Below are positions 34,067 to 44,070 of a stretch of DNA of 64,000 nucleotides, in pieces. Position numbers and translations under genes: made by a program. Positions within the stretch are counted from its first letter, which is position 1. The number at the start of each line of letters is the position of its first letter. The DNA is taken from contig OZ253453.1 in the NCBI GenBank assembly GCA_965261455.1, positions 2,914,001-2,978,000 on the forward strand, written 5' to 3'. The stretch is from DAOUKH01 sp965261455 (GTDB lineage Bacteria > Chloroflexota > Dehalococcoidia > SHYB01). Under the pieces are notes generated by a model that had not been told where the DNA came from, made no database searches, and saw nothing but the letters and a program-made list of their open reading frames with translations.

Positions 34067-34699
34067 CTACCGTCCGAGATACTCGCTGCTCCCGTCGAAC
34101 GCGCCCTCGAACCGCACGAAGACGGCTTCGATCGCCCGCCAGCGAAGCTGCGAGTACTCCAACCCCCGCGGTACGTCGAACATCGTTAGCCCCCGAATCC
34201 CGAAGGTCCGCTCCAGGTCGAACGGACCCCAGATGAACGTCACGTCCCGCGGGGGCGCCGGGTTGCAGTAATAGTACGGCTGAGTCGCGGGCACGTTCGG
34301 GGCAAGATGCACGAACCCCCCTTCCGTATCGAACGGGTCGATGGGGCGGTATTCGTCCGAGTCCTCGTCCAGCAGCCGGAACGCGTCGGGGCCGACGTTC
34401 ACCCGCACCTGGTCCGACCGGTCGTTGCGCGCCGTGATCTCGAGGACGGCGATGGTCCGTTCGGGGTCGGGCTGCCGCACGACGTACGAGACGTTGTCGG
34501 CGAGGTAGTAGACCTCGTCGGTCAGCGTCAGGCTGTGCGCCTGCACCGACATCTGGTTACCGCGTTGAGCGGGAGGCACCTCAAAGGGGTCGTCGTTGCG
34601 GCAGGGGGACGATCCTCCCCCGCAGGCCCCAACGGTGGTTGCGACAATGACGCCAAGCACGGCGATGGAGACCAGGGAACGAGCTCGGAAGATGCGCAT
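34067..34699 (-). CDS. Lipoprotein with DUF4352-like beta domain
   Basis: 210 aa. A signal sequence and lipobox (TTVGAC near residue 26) predict membrane anchoring outside the cell. The rest is a beta sandwich: VLEITARNDRSDQVRVN and DAFRLLDEDSDEYRP resemble DUF4352 immunoglobulin-like extracellular domains. It heads the operon-like run into two crotonases, an odd pairing of surface protein and cytoplasmic enzymes. Function unknown. Confidence 0.75.
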   Translation of the reverse strand: MRIFRARSLVSIAVLGVIVATTVGACGGGSSPCRNDDPFEVPPAQRGNQMSVQAHSLTLTDEVYYLADNVSYVVRQPDPERTIAVLEITARNDRSDQVRVNVGPDAFRLLDEDSDEYRPIDPFDTEGGFVHLAPNVPATQPYYYCNPAPPRDVTFIWGPFDLERTFGIRGLTMFDVPRGLEYSQLRWRAIEAVFVRFEGAFDGSSEYLGR

Positions 34700-34830
34700 G
34701 CGATTCCTTAAATGTTCAATCGAAAGGGGTTGCGGCGACCGCCGGTTGTCCCGGCGCGCTCGTGACGCTCGTTAAAAGTATACGCGCTTGCCGCGAATCG
34801 GGGTTGGGCGCCATCCTGCGCCGCCTTCGC

Positions 34831-34998
34831 CTATGACCGGAACGGCGTGATGACCGCGCACCGAGGACCTGCGGCGCGGCTGAGCCTACGGTCAAGCGTT
34901 GTCAGGGGGCAGTCGAGCGCCTCGGCCAGCGCGACGTACCAGGCGTCGTAGCATGGCGGGTCATGCGCCAGTCGAAACGCTCGGGGGTGCTCTACGCG
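34831..34998 (-). pseudogene. C-terminal remnant of a PIN-domain (VapC) toxin
   Basis: The last ~55 residues (FRLAHDPPCYDAWYVALAEA then TTLDRRLSRA) match the end of VapC toxins, with Asp in YDAWY and TLDRRL. Upstream the frame runs into repeat DNA, so the first half and the antitoxin are gone. The junction near 34999-35015 carries a GGAGACCTTTGC repeat end, which suggests that the repeat insertion broke the gene. Confidence 0.75.
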
Positions 34999-35400
34999 CC
35001 CGCTTCCCGCAGGAGACCTTTGCACGACTTTGTCATCGCCGGGCGGCGGGGGGGTTGACCCCCTCTCCCGCTGGAGACCTTTGCAAAACCGACCGGGCCC
35101 TGCCGAACGGCGGCGCCCTCCCCTCCGGCCTTTCCCCCTCTGGGGGAAACTGAAAGAGGGCACGCGCCCGAAGGGCGCGTCGGAGGGGCAGGGGTGCGGA
35201 GGGGTGCGCCGACGTCCATGGAGCCGGAAGCGCCGGTTACGCAAAGTCCTCCGCTGGGAGAGGGTTGGGGTGAGGGCGGGGGGAGGGGGGCCGCGCGACC
35301 TTGCCGAAGCCCGCCCGCCAAGTCACGCAAAGGTCTCCGTAGGGCGAGACTCACCCTCTCCTCGAAACTATCTCCTCCGAGAGATCAAGACGCTCCCCCC
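34999..35400. repeat. Gene-free repeat block between the VapC remnant and cmk
   Basis: Three GGAGACCTTTGC / GCAAAGGTCTCC-type ends, several CTCTCCC palindromes and the GGGTTGGGGTGAGGGCGG block. Coding frames here only translate the repeats. Confidence 0.85.
35073..35252. mobile_element. MITE-like unit, 180 bp
   Basis: Left end GGAGACCTTTGCAAAAC, right end GTTACGCAAAGTCCTCC, facing inward. Confidence 0.55.
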
Positions 35401-35420
35401 CTCCCCTTTCGGCCTTTCCT

Positions 35421-35426
35421 TATAAT
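35421..35426 (+). promoter_or_regulatory. -10 element of cmk, possibly leaderless
   Basis: TATAAT followed by 7 nt and the ATG at 35434, the same spacing as in mnmE. No ribosome binding site fits either possible ATG. Confidence 0.5.
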
Positions 35427-35433
35427 GTCCGCA

Positions 35434-36147
35434 ATGGACTCGCCGCAAACGCGACCGACTCTGGTCGGCGTCATTGCCGTCGACGGCCCGGGGGCCGTGG
35501 GTAAGACGACCGTCGGGCGCGCGCTCGCCGAGCGCCTGGGGTACCGCTTCATCGACACGGGCGTCATGTACCGCGCGGTGACGGTGCTCGCTCTGGAGGC
35601 GGGAGTGGACACGAACGACGACGATGCGCTCACCGACCTCGCGAAAAATGCCGGCCTCGACCTGCGACCGGGGCCCGGCCACGGGGCATCGCCCCGGATC
35701 TACGCCGGTGACCGTGACCTCACCGAGGCGATCACCCGGCCGGAGGTCGACCGCGCCGTGTCGCGGGTCTCTGCCGTCGCCGGCGTGCGCCGCGAGCTCG
35801 TCGCGCTCCAGCGCCGCTTCGCCGCCGAAGGACACGTCGTCATGGTAGGGCGGGACATCGGCACCGTGGTGCTCCCCGACGCTCCGTTGAAGATCTACCT
35901 GGACGCCTCCCCCGAAGAGCGTGCCCGCCGTCGTTTCGAGGAGCGCCGGCGGCGCGGCGAATCCGCATCCTACGAACGCGTGCTCGCCGATCTCATCCGC
36001 CGCGACGGCCTCGATAGCGGGCGGGACCTCTCGCCGCTGACCGCTGCCCCGGACGCCCGCCGCATCGACACCACGCGGCACGGCGTCGAGGACGTCGTAG
36101 ACGAGATCGCGCGCATCGCCGAGGGCCGCATCGCGGCGGGACCGTGA
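35434..36147 (+). CDS. cmk: Cytidylate kinase
   Basis: 237 aa. Phosphorylates CMP and dCMP using ATP in the cytoplasm. P-loop GPGAVGKTTVGRALAERLG (the usual form is GPxGxGKS), then DTGVMYRAVT, GRDIGTVVLPDA and LDASPEERARRR typical of Cmk. I chose the ATG at 35434 since TATAAT lies 7 nt upstream; the ATG at 35425 overlaps that hexamer. Its stop overlaps the plsC start (GTGA). A cmk-plsC pairing is common in bacteria. Confidence 0.94.
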   Translation: MDSPQTRPTLVGVIAVDGPGAVGKTTVGRALAERLGYRFIDTGVMYRAVTVLALEAGVDTNDDDALTDLAKNAGLDLRPGPGHGASPRIYAGDRDLTEAITRPEVDRAVSRVSAVAGVRRELVALQRRFAAEGHVVMVGRDIGTVVLPDAPLKIYLDASPEERARRRFEERRRRGESASYERVLADLIRRDGLDSGRDLSPLTAAPDARRIDTTRHGVEDVVDEIARIAEGRIAAGP

Positions 36148-36812
36148 CTCGACTCTACCAGCGATTCCACTACGCCTTCTTTATAGTCTTCACGCACTTC
36201 GTTTTCCGCGTGTTGGCACGCTGCACGGTGGTCGGTAAGGAGAACGTCCCGCCCCGCGGGCCGCTCATCGTCGTTTCGAACCACCTGCACTTCACCGATC
36301 CCGGGCTCGTGCCCGCCTCGCTGGGCCGCCAGACGCATTACTTGGCGAAGATCGAGCTCATGCGGCAGCCCCTGGTAGGCTTCCTCGCCAAGAACTTCGG
36401 CGCGGTAGCGCTCGACCGCCGCGGACGGGGCAAGCGCGATGCGATCGGCGCGGTGCTGGAGCTCCTCTCCACCGACCACGTCATCGGCTTGTTTCCCGAG
36501 GGTACGCGCTCGCGTACGGGCGGCATGGCGAGGGCCAAACGCGGTGCGGCGCTGCTTGCCGTGAAGTCGAACGCCCCGATCCTCCCCGTCGCGATCACCG
36601 GCACCGAGAAGCTCGGATGGCGGAGCGTTTGGGAGCGGCCCCGGGTCAGGGTCGTCATCGGCGCGCCGTTCTCGCTACCGGTTATCGAAGGAAAGGTGGC
36701 CAAGCTCCAGATGCAGGGGCTGGCCGACATGATGATGGAACGCGTCGCCGCGCTCCTACCCGAGTTCTACCAGGGCCACTACCGGCCCAAACGCCCCGCC
36801 GAAACGGAGTAA
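36144..36812 (+). CDS. plsC: 1-acyl-sn-glycerol-3-phosphate acyltransferase
   Basis: 222 aa, one N-terminal membrane segment (FHYAFFIVFTHFVFRVLA). The catalytic HX4D motif is in NHLHFTD, and the substrate motif FPEGTRSR follows, then IPVAITGT-like LPVAITGTEKLG. It adds the second acyl chain to lysophosphatidate, the step after PlsY. GTG start overlaps the cmk stop. glmS follows 6 nt later, so cmk, plsC and glmS look like one operon. Confidence 0.94.
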   Translation: MTRLYQRFHYAFFIVFTHFVFRVLARCTVVGKENVPPRGPLIVVSNHLHFTDPGLVPASLGRQTHYLAKIELMRQPLVGFLAKNFGAVALDRRGRGKRDAIGAVLELLSTDHVIGLFPEGTRSRTGGMARAKRGAALLAVKSNAPILPVAITGTEKLGWRSVWERPRVRVVIGAPFSLPVIEGKVAKLQMQGLADMMMERVAALLPEFYQGHYRPKRPAETE

Positions 36813-36818
36813 CCCGCG

Positions 36819-38687
<1,869 letters not shown>

Positions 38688-38809
38688 GTCGCGGCGGGCG
38701 ACTACTATACACGGCGCGCTTGAAGTGAAGCAGCGAGGCGCGGCGCGCCCACATCCGAACATCTCAACCGGGTAACGCCGCGCCCCATCCGGTTGGTCTA
38801 GGAGGCGGC

Positions 38810-39034
38810 ATGGTCCAGGAGAACATCAAGAAATTCGGTATCTACCTCAACCCGCAGGAAATGAAGGTCGTCCGCATCAACTCCCCCTACTGGTTCCCCC
38901 CGGAGCCGGACTGGGTGATGATCACCAACGAGGTGAACGCGACGCTCCTCAAGATCCGCGAGATGATCGGTGAGAAGAAGCTCGTCGACACCCCCGACGA
39001 CGTGACCTGGGGCTCCATTCCGCTCTTGGACTAG
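38810..39034 (+). CDS. 74-aa protein leading the second thiolase/DUF35 unit
   Basis: Small acidic soluble protein with a strong AGGAGG site. It starts MVQENIKKFGIYLNPQEMKV and contains PYWFPPEPDW and EVNATLLKIREMIGE. I do not recognise a family. It is first in the run with the thiolase-like and DUF35 genes (61 nt before the thiolase), so it may be a third, small subunit of that complex; that is inference. Confidence 0.7.
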   Translation: MVQENIKKFGIYLNPQEMKVVRINSPYWFPPEPDWVMITNEVNATLLKIREMIGEKKLVDTPDDVTWGSIPLLD

Positions 39035-39095
39035 CGCGCCGGGCCGGTTCCGACAGACGCGCCCATCCGGCGCGACACCCCTAGAGGAGGCATCC

Positions 39096-40256
39096 ATGGG
39101 AGGGCTCACGCGTAAGGCGGCGATCGCCGGCGTCCACGAGTACCCAAGCCGCAGAGACCCCACCGTTTCCGAGAACGCGATCCAAGCGCTCAGCGCCAAG
39201 CGGGCGCTCGAAGACGCGGGCTTGGAAATCAAGGACGTCGACGGCCTCATGTCGCCCGTGGGCATGGGACTCTTGCAGGTCGCCGAGTACATGGGGCTCA
39301 ACCCCGACCTCGTGGACAGCACCCAGGTCGGCGGCTCCTCGTACCAGTTGCACGTCGCCCGGGCTACCGCGGCCATCGCCGCGGGTCAGGCCAACTGCGT
39401 TGTCGTCACCTACGGCAGTACCGCGCGCTCCAGCGCCCGCGCCATCGGGACTGGCGGCCGCAACATGGCCAACCCCAACCCCATCGAGAGCTTCGAGGTC
39501 CCCTACGGCGGCATCCTCGCCGGTATGTACGCCATGGTGAAGAACCGCCACATGTACGAGTTCGGCACCAAGGACGAGCAGTTCGCCAACATCTCGGTCA
39601 TCACCCGCCGCCACGCCGGCTTGAACCCCGAGGCGATGTTCCGCGACCCCATCACCATCGACGACGTCCTCAGCTCGCGCATCATCGCCTACCCGCTGCA
39701 CCTCCTCGAGTGCTGCATCGTCAGCGACGGTGGCGGCGCCGTCGTCGTCGTCAGCCCCGAGCTGGCCCGCTCCATCAAGAAGAAGCCCGTCTGGGTGCTC
39801 GGCGAGGGCGAGGGCTACGCCCACCTCGCCAACGGCAAGCGCGACTGGGTCACCACCGGCGCGGCCCAGTCCGGCAAGACGGCCTTCGCTCAGGCCGGCG
39901 TCACCCACGCCGACATCGACCACGCCATGATCTACGACTCCTTCACCATCACCGTCCTCACCGCCCTCGAAGACCTCGGCTTCTGCGCCAAGGGCGAGGG
40001 CGGCGCCTTCGTCGAGGGCAATCGCCTCGCCATCGACGGCGACATGCCGATGAACACCGACGGCGGCGGCCTCTCCTCTAACCACCCCGGTATGCGCGGC
40101 CTCTTCCTCATCGTCGAGGCGGTCAAGCAGTTGCGGCAGGACTTCGCGGGCACGGAGCGGCAGGTCCCGGGCGATCCCAAGATATCCATCGCCCACGGCA
40201 CCGGCGGCATGCTGGGGTCGCGCCACGCCTCCGAGACGCTGGTCCTGGGAGTGTAA
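39096..40256 (+). CDS. Thiolase-fold protein without nucleophilic cysteine (second Ltp2-like)
   Basis: 386 aa, paralogue of the gene at 9070. It starts GGLTRKAAIAGVHEYPSR and has GGSSYQLHVARATAAIAAGQ where thiolases carry their catalytic Cys, so Cys is missing here too. MIYDSFTITVLTALEDLG carries a YDxFT motif as in Ltp2-type aldolases. The C-terminal loop reads NTDGGGLSSNHPG. A DUF35 gene follows after 2 nt. AGGAGG precedes the ATG. Retro-aldol or related CoA-thioester chemistry is inferred, not shown. Confidence 0.8.
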   Translation: MGGLTRKAAIAGVHEYPSRRDPTVSENAIQALSAKRALEDAGLEIKDVDGLMSPVGMGLLQVAEYMGLNPDLVDSTQVGGSSYQLHVARATAAIAAGQANCVVVTYGSTARSSARAIGTGGRNMANPNPIESFEVPYGGILAGMYAMVKNRHMYEFGTKDEQFANISVITRRHAGLNPEAMFRDPITIDDVLSSRIIAYPLHLLECCIVSDGGGAVVVVSPELARSIKKKPVWVLGEGEGYAHLANGKRDWVTTGAAQSGKTAFAQAGVTHADIDHAMIYDSFTITVLTALEDLGFCAKGEGGAFVEGNRLAIDGDMPMNTDGGGLSSNHPGMRGLFLIVEAVKQLRQDFAGTERQVPGDPKISIAHGTGGMLGSRHASETLVLGV

Positions 40257-40258
40257 TC

Positions 40259-40678
40259 ATGACCACCGAGTACCTGAAGCCGATCCCCACCGCCGACACC
40301 GACTCGAAGCCGTTCTGGGACGGCTGCAAGGAGCACGAGCTCCGCATCCCCAGGTGTACCGATTGCGGCGAGAGCTTCTTTCCCCCGCAGAGCGTCTGCC
40401 CCCGCTGCTGGACGCGTGACAACGTCACGTTCGAGAAGGCCCCGGGAACCGGCGAGATCTACACCTTCGCCATCGTCAACCAGAACAAGTCGCGGGCCTG
40501 GGCCGACGACGTCCCCTACGCCATCGGCTACGTCACCCTCGACGGCCCTGGCGTCCAGATCTTCAGCAACATAGTCAACGTCGAAGACCCCTTCAAGCTG
40601 AAGATCGGCCAAAAGGTTAAAGTCACCTTCCGCGACATCAACGACGACGTCTCCATCCCGCTCTTCGAGCCGGCGTAA
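40259..40678 (+). CDS. DUF35 Zn-ribbon/OB-fold protein (four-cysteine form)
   Basis: 139 aa. An N-terminal helix (KPFWDGCKEHELRI) leads to a complete zinc ribbon CTDCG...CPRCW, then the OB-fold with FAIVNQNKSRAWADDVPYAIG. It is the acyl-CoA-binding partner expected for the thiolase-like protein 2 nt upstream. Compared with its paralogue at 8631 it keeps all four zinc ligands. Start ATG immediately follows the upstream stop. Confidence 0.87.
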   Translation: MTTEYLKPIPTADTDSKPFWDGCKEHELRIPRCTDCGESFFPPQSVCPRCWTRDNVTFEKAPGTGEIYTFAIVNQNKSRAWADDVPYAIGYVTLDGPGVQIFSNIVNVEDPFKLKIGQKVKVTFRDINDDVSIPLFEPA

Positions 40679-40723
40679 CACCTCCCCCGGCCGCATACGG
40701 CGAGACGGCGGAGGGGGGCGAAA

Positions 40724-40849
40724 ATGCGGGAGGGCGCCCGAAAGGACCCCGCCGATACTCTGAGCCTTGGCTGCGGCTGCGCCATCGCCGCTATCCTCGC
40801 CGCCATCGGCATCGGCATCCTCGCCTACCTCCTCACCTCCTCCCCCTAG
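40724..40849 (+). CDS. 41-aa single-span membrane peptide
   Basis: ATG at 40724 after a GAGGGGGGCG site encodes 41 residues: a charged start (MREGARKDPAD), two cysteines in GCGC, then one hydrophobic helix (AIAAILAAIGIGILAYLL). It lies 45 nt after the DUF35 gene. The role is unknown. It is supported by the ribosome site and clean membrane helix but could be a chance ORF. Confidence 0.5.
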   Translation: MREGARKDPADTLSLGCGCAIAAILAAIGIGILAYLLTSSP

Positions 40850-40880
40850 CCCGCACTCGCGCCGCGTAACGGCGCGGCCC

Positions 40881-40910
40881 CCCGTAGGGGCGAGTCGCGA
40901 CTCGCCCTCC
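40881..40910. repeat. REP-like hairpin, GTCGCGAC variant
   Basis: CCCGTAGGGGCGA then GTCGCGAC, then TCGCCCTCC: a self-complementary core GGGCGAGTCGCGACTCGCCC. Confidence 0.8.
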
Positions 40911-41240
40911 CTCCACCTAAACCCAGCCAAGGGACAGACCGCCGGCCTCCGACTCGTTGAAAGGAGGGAGGAGGCGCGGGGTCTTCCCCCCTCTCCCGCT
41001 GGGAGAGGGTTGGGGTGAGGGCGGGGGGAGGCGGGGGCCGCGCGACCTTGCTGAAGCCCGCCCGCCGAGTTACGCAAAGGTGTCCAACGGGAGAGGGCTG
41101 GGGTGCGGGGCCCCCCGACAACCACCAAGGGCCATCGAAGCCCGGCCACCCCGTGTGCGCCCTCCGGCCTCTCCCCCTCTGGGGGAGACTGAGAGAGGGT
41201 ACGCGCCGACGCGCGTGGGCGCCCGCAGGGTGCCCCTTAG
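40911..41240. repeat. Gene-free repeat block before the M16 peptidase gene end
   Basis: CTCTCCCGCTGGGAGAGGG, TGAGGGCGG, GCCCGCCGAGTTACGCAAAGG and CTGAGAGAGGG units in the common order. No gene is supported on either strand. Confidence 0.82.
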
Positions 41241-41259
41241 CCGTTAGATCGCCGCCCCC

Positions 41260-42588
41260 CTACGCCGCTCCCGCCAGACGCTCGAACCGCGCCTCGCTCC
41301 GGTACGGTCCGACCACGGCCAGGTTCACCTTCTCCGGCGAGAAGACGCGCTCCGCTGCCCGCCGCAGGTCCTCCGCCGTCAGCGCCTCGACGATCTCCAC
41401 CACTTCGTCGATGGAGCGCAGCTCGCCGAGCAGGAGCAGTTGGCCGCCCGCCCACGCCGCCATGCTCCGCGTGTCCTCCGTCCGCAGCAGCAGGCGCCCC
41501 TTGATCATCTCCTTCGCCTTGCGGAGCTCGGCCTTGCCGATGGGCTCCATGACGCCGCGTATCTCGCCGAGGATCGCCTTGATCGCCCCGTTGATCTGCT
41601 TGGGCTCGACCCCCGCGTAGACCGTCACCGCGCCGTCGTCGAGGAAGTGCGCCGCGTAGCTGTGCACGTCGTAGGCCAGGCCGAGCTCCTCCCGCACGCG
41701 CAGGAACAGGCGGCTGCTCATCCCCTCGCCGAGGACGACGTTGAGCAGGTCGAGGGCGTAGCGCTCCGGGTCGGAGCTGCTGAGGCCGGGGTAGGCGATG
41801 CAGAGGTGGGCCTGCTCGGTGCGACGGCTCTTCAGGCTGACGCGCGGCCCGCCTTGGCCGGCGCCCCCGCCGTTGACCGAGCGCTCCCAGGCGCGCGGCT
41901 TGCCGTGCCCCCGCCGCCGGCCCCACGAGCCAAGCTGCGCCTCGACCGCCGCAACGACCTGCTCGTGCTCGATCTGTCCGGCCACGGCGACGACGCAGTT
42001 GTCAGGCGCGTACTGGTCGGCAACGTAATCGACGAGGTGCGGACGCATGATCCCGCTCACCGACTCGCGGTCGCCGCCGATGTCCCGCCCCAGGGCCTCC
42101 CCCGGCCACATCGTCTCGTCGATCAGCAGGTCGACAAGTTGCGCCGGGGAGTCGTACGTGGCGGCGAGCTCTTCGAGGATGACCTTGCGCTCCCGTTCGA
42201 TCTCGCTGGGCTTGTACAGCGAGTTGCGCAGCATGTCGACGAGCAGGTCGAGACTAAGGTCGAAGTGCGATGCGGCGACCTTGGCCCAATAGACCGTCGC
42301 CTCGCGGTCGGTGCTGGCGTTCAGATAGCCGCCGACACCCTCAATGGTTTCGGATATCTTCTTGGCCAGGGGTCGCCGCTTCGTCCCCTTGAACACCATG
42401 TGCTCGACGAAGTGGGAGAGCCCGGCTTCGGCGTCCGTCTCGTACCGCGAGCCCGCTCCCAGGAAGAAGACGGTGGTCACCGAGCGCACGTGGGGCATCG
42501 GCGCGGAGACGATCCGCAGCCCGTTGTCCAACGTGGAGTCGGGGAAGACCGGCGCGCCGCCGCCCTCTGCGCTAACGGGACTCTGCAC
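41260..42588 (-). CDS. M16 family zinc peptidase (insulinase-like)
   Basis: 442 aa from the GTG at 42588 (a GTG at 42612 would overlap the MBL gene by 16 nt; the inner start has a GAAGGA site). The inverted zinc motif is HFVEH near residue 54, with a downstream Glu region (EGVGGYLNASTDREATVYWAK; quoted core YLNASTDREATVYWA). The N- and C-domain halves of a ~420-aa processing peptidase are present. It probably degrades or trims peptides. The C-terminal half includes RTEQAHLCIAYPG as usual. Confidence 0.9.
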   Translation of the reverse strand: MQSPVSAEGGGAPVFPDSTLDNGLRIVSAPMPHVRSVTTVFFLGAGSRYETDAEAGLSHFVEHMVFKGTKRRPLAKKISETIEGVGGYLNASTDREATVYWAKVAASHFDLSLDLLVDMLRNSLYKPSEIERERKVILEELAATYDSPAQLVDLLIDETMWPGEALGRDIGGDRESVSGIMRPHLVDYVADQYAPDNCVVAVAGQIEHEQVVAAVEAQLGSWGRRRGHGKPRAWERSVNGGGAGQGGPRVSLKSRRTEQAHLCIAYPGLSSSDPERYALDLLNVVLGEGMSSRLFLRVREELGLAYDVHSYAAHFLDDGAVTVYAGVEPKQINGAIKAILGEIRGVMEPIGKAELRKAKEMIKGRLLLRTEDTRSMAAWAGGQLLLLGELRSIDEVVEIVEALTAEDLRRAAERVFSPEKVNLAVVGPYRSEARFERLAGAA

Positions 42589-42596
42589 CGCCGCCG

Positions 42597-43235
42597 CTAG
42601 TCCTTCGCCCACTCCACGTTGCCGCAGAGGTCGGACGGATGCGGGCGGGACTCGAACGCCTGGAAGAGCGCCTTCTCCCGGCCCAACACGGTGTCGCCTC
42701 CGTGGCCGGGGTGAACGGCGACGCCGTCGTCCAGGACGAAGATACGCTCTTTCAGCCCCGCGACGAGCTGCTTGAAGTTAGCCGGCGAGCTGGTGCGCCC
42801 CGGGCCGTTGGGGAAGAGCGTGTCGCCCGAGAACAGATGGTCGCGCCACACGATCGACGTACCCCCCGTGGTGTGGCCCGGCACGTGAACCGTCCGCAGC
42901 GTCACGCTCCCGACGGTGAGCTCGCCGTCCTGCTCGAAGAAGTGATCGGCCTCCAGCGGCAGGATGCGGGCCTCGCTCTCATGCACCCACACCGGCGCGC
43001 CCGTCGCCTCCTTGATCTCCCGGTGGCCGACGATATGGTCCCCGTGGCAATGCGTCATCAGGATCATCTTCACGTTCACGTCCGCCGCCTCGGCCAGAAT
43101 CTTCTCCGGCTCCGCCGGCGTGTCGATGATCGCCGCGTCATTCGTCGCGGGGTCCACCAGGATGTACGTGTTGTTGTCGGAAGACCCCGTCGTGATCTTC
43201 CGAATCTCAAGGCCGTCGCGATGAATCACCGGCAT
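42597..43235 (-). CDS. MBL-fold metallo-hydrolase (glyoxalase II-like)
   Basis: 212 aa. Zinc motif THCHGDH, then VPGHTTGG and HPGHGGDT, in glyoxalase II-like spacing. It likely cleaves a thioester such as S-lactoylglutathione or a related sulfur ester; the true substrate is unknown. It precedes and is only a few bases from the M16 peptidase gene, so they are probably co-transcribed. Cytoplasmic. Confidence 0.9.
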   Translation of the reverse strand: MPVIHRDGLEIRKITTGSSDNNTYILVDPATNDAAIIDTPAEPEKILAEAADVNVKMILMTHCHGDHIVGHREIKEATGAPVWVHESEARILPLEADHFFEQDGELTVGSVTLRTVHVPGHTTGGTSIVWRDHLFSGDTLFPNGPGRTSSPANFKQLVAGLKERIFVLDDGVAVHPGHGGDTVLGREKALFQAFESRPHPSDLCGNVEWAKD

Positions 43236-43349
43236 ACGTTGTCACCAAAAGCGCTAAGGGATAGGCCGCAAGAATAGCAAACCGCAGGCAGGGGCGTAAA
43301 GGAAACCGCACGTGTCCGGTTCAATAAGACGCGAGAACGCGAGGCCGGA

Positions 43350-43718
43350 TCAGACCCGTCGCGCAGACCCTAGCGGCGAGACGCGCTCGCTTAGACGTCT
43401 TCCCCAGTCGAGCCAAGCGGCGGTCATAGCGTCAACGTCGCCACGGTCTTCAGGCCGTACGGGAGACTCTCCGGCGATCGAATTGAGCGCCCAGAACCAT
43501 GGCGCTCGCGTCTCCTCCAAGTCCCGCAGGATCAGCGGAATGGCTTCCTTCCCCATTCCAATGATCTCCTGGTAAGCACGATGCTCCGCAATCATGCTGG
43601 GCGAAGAGAGGTGCGCCGTGTCCCGCTTCCACTTGGTGGCCCGCTGTTCGAACTCTGTCTGAAGCTCTGTCGCAGCCCGGACATCTGTCGCAGCTCTAGG
43701 ATGCTTCCGAGTGGTCAT
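43350..43718 (-). CDS. 122-aa protein, last gene of a four-gene mini-operon
   Basis: Soluble helical protein with a core of IIGMGKEAIPLILRDLEE, APWFWALNSIAGESPV and AAWLDWGRRL. I know this pattern as a recurrent accessory protein of unknown function, HEAT-like in look. Its ATG overlaps the stop of the 42-aa ORF (ATGA). It belongs to a set of four small overlapping genes and might act with them. Confidence 0.7.
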   Translation of the reverse strand: MTTRKHPRAATDVRAATELQTEFEQRATKWKRDTAHLSSPSMIAEHRAYQEIIGMGKEAIPLILRDLEETRAPWFWALNSIAGESPVRPEDRGDVDAMTAAWLDWGRRLSERVSPLGSARRV

Positions 43719-43843
43719 CTCGCGGACTCCCCTTGGGCGTACTCCATGCTAGCACCCATTCTCCCTTCGCACGAGGGCGGGTCCAAGACGACCCCGTCCT
43801 GTCCCACGAGCCTGACGTCCACGTGCGGGTACCGCACTCCCAT
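43715..43843 (-). CDS. 42-aa protein, third gene of the mini-operon
   Basis: ATG at 43843 lies 2 nt after the stop of the preceding gene, and its own stop overlaps the next start, so it is placed precisely for coupled translation. The N-terminus (RYPHVDVRLVGQDG) resembles the start of a larger family of small accessory proteins that continues differently; the end (CEGRMGASMEYAQ) does not. It may be a truncated or frame-shifted member. Confidence 0.6.
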   Translation of the reverse strand: MGVRYPHVDVRLVGQDGVVLDPPSCEGRMGASMEYAQGESAR

Positions 43844-43845
43844 GC

Positions 43846-44070
43846 TCAAGGAAGCCGAGCCCAGAAATCCCGCGAGTCAATCCCTGACACGAGCAGGATC
43901 GATTCGAGCCTGTCCTTAGCGATGTGGCCCGTGACGTACACGACGGTCACGACCTTCAAGGGGCTGGACTGCTGTACATACCAGACCGCACCGCGGTCTT
44001 CCCATAAGGGGAAGAACTCAGGCCCAAGGCCCTGCTCAACTTGCTCAGGGGTTAGACGTACACTAGGCAT
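43846..44070 (-). CDS. 74-aa protein, second gene of the mini-operon
   Basis: Begins MPSVRLTPEQVEQGLG, with a beta-rich centre (GAVWYVQQSSPLKVVTVVYV) and a short helical end. No family recognised. It overlaps the end of the 86-aa gene by 19 nt and is followed 2 nt later by the 42-aa gene. Confidence 0.65.
   Translation of the reverse strand: MPSVRLTPEQVEQGLGPEFFPLWEDRGAVWYVQQSSPLKVVTVVYVTGHIAKDRLESILLVSGIDSRDFWARLP

Noticed and set aside
38688..38809. Riboswitch or ribozyme search around glmS
   Set aside because: glmS follows plsC by 6 nt, leaving no room for a glmS ribozyme; the downstream gap shows no recognised structure.
42589..42612. GTG start at 42612 for the M16 peptidase
   Set aside because: It overlaps the MBL gene by 16 nt and lacks a spaced ribosome site; the GTG at 42588 is better placed.
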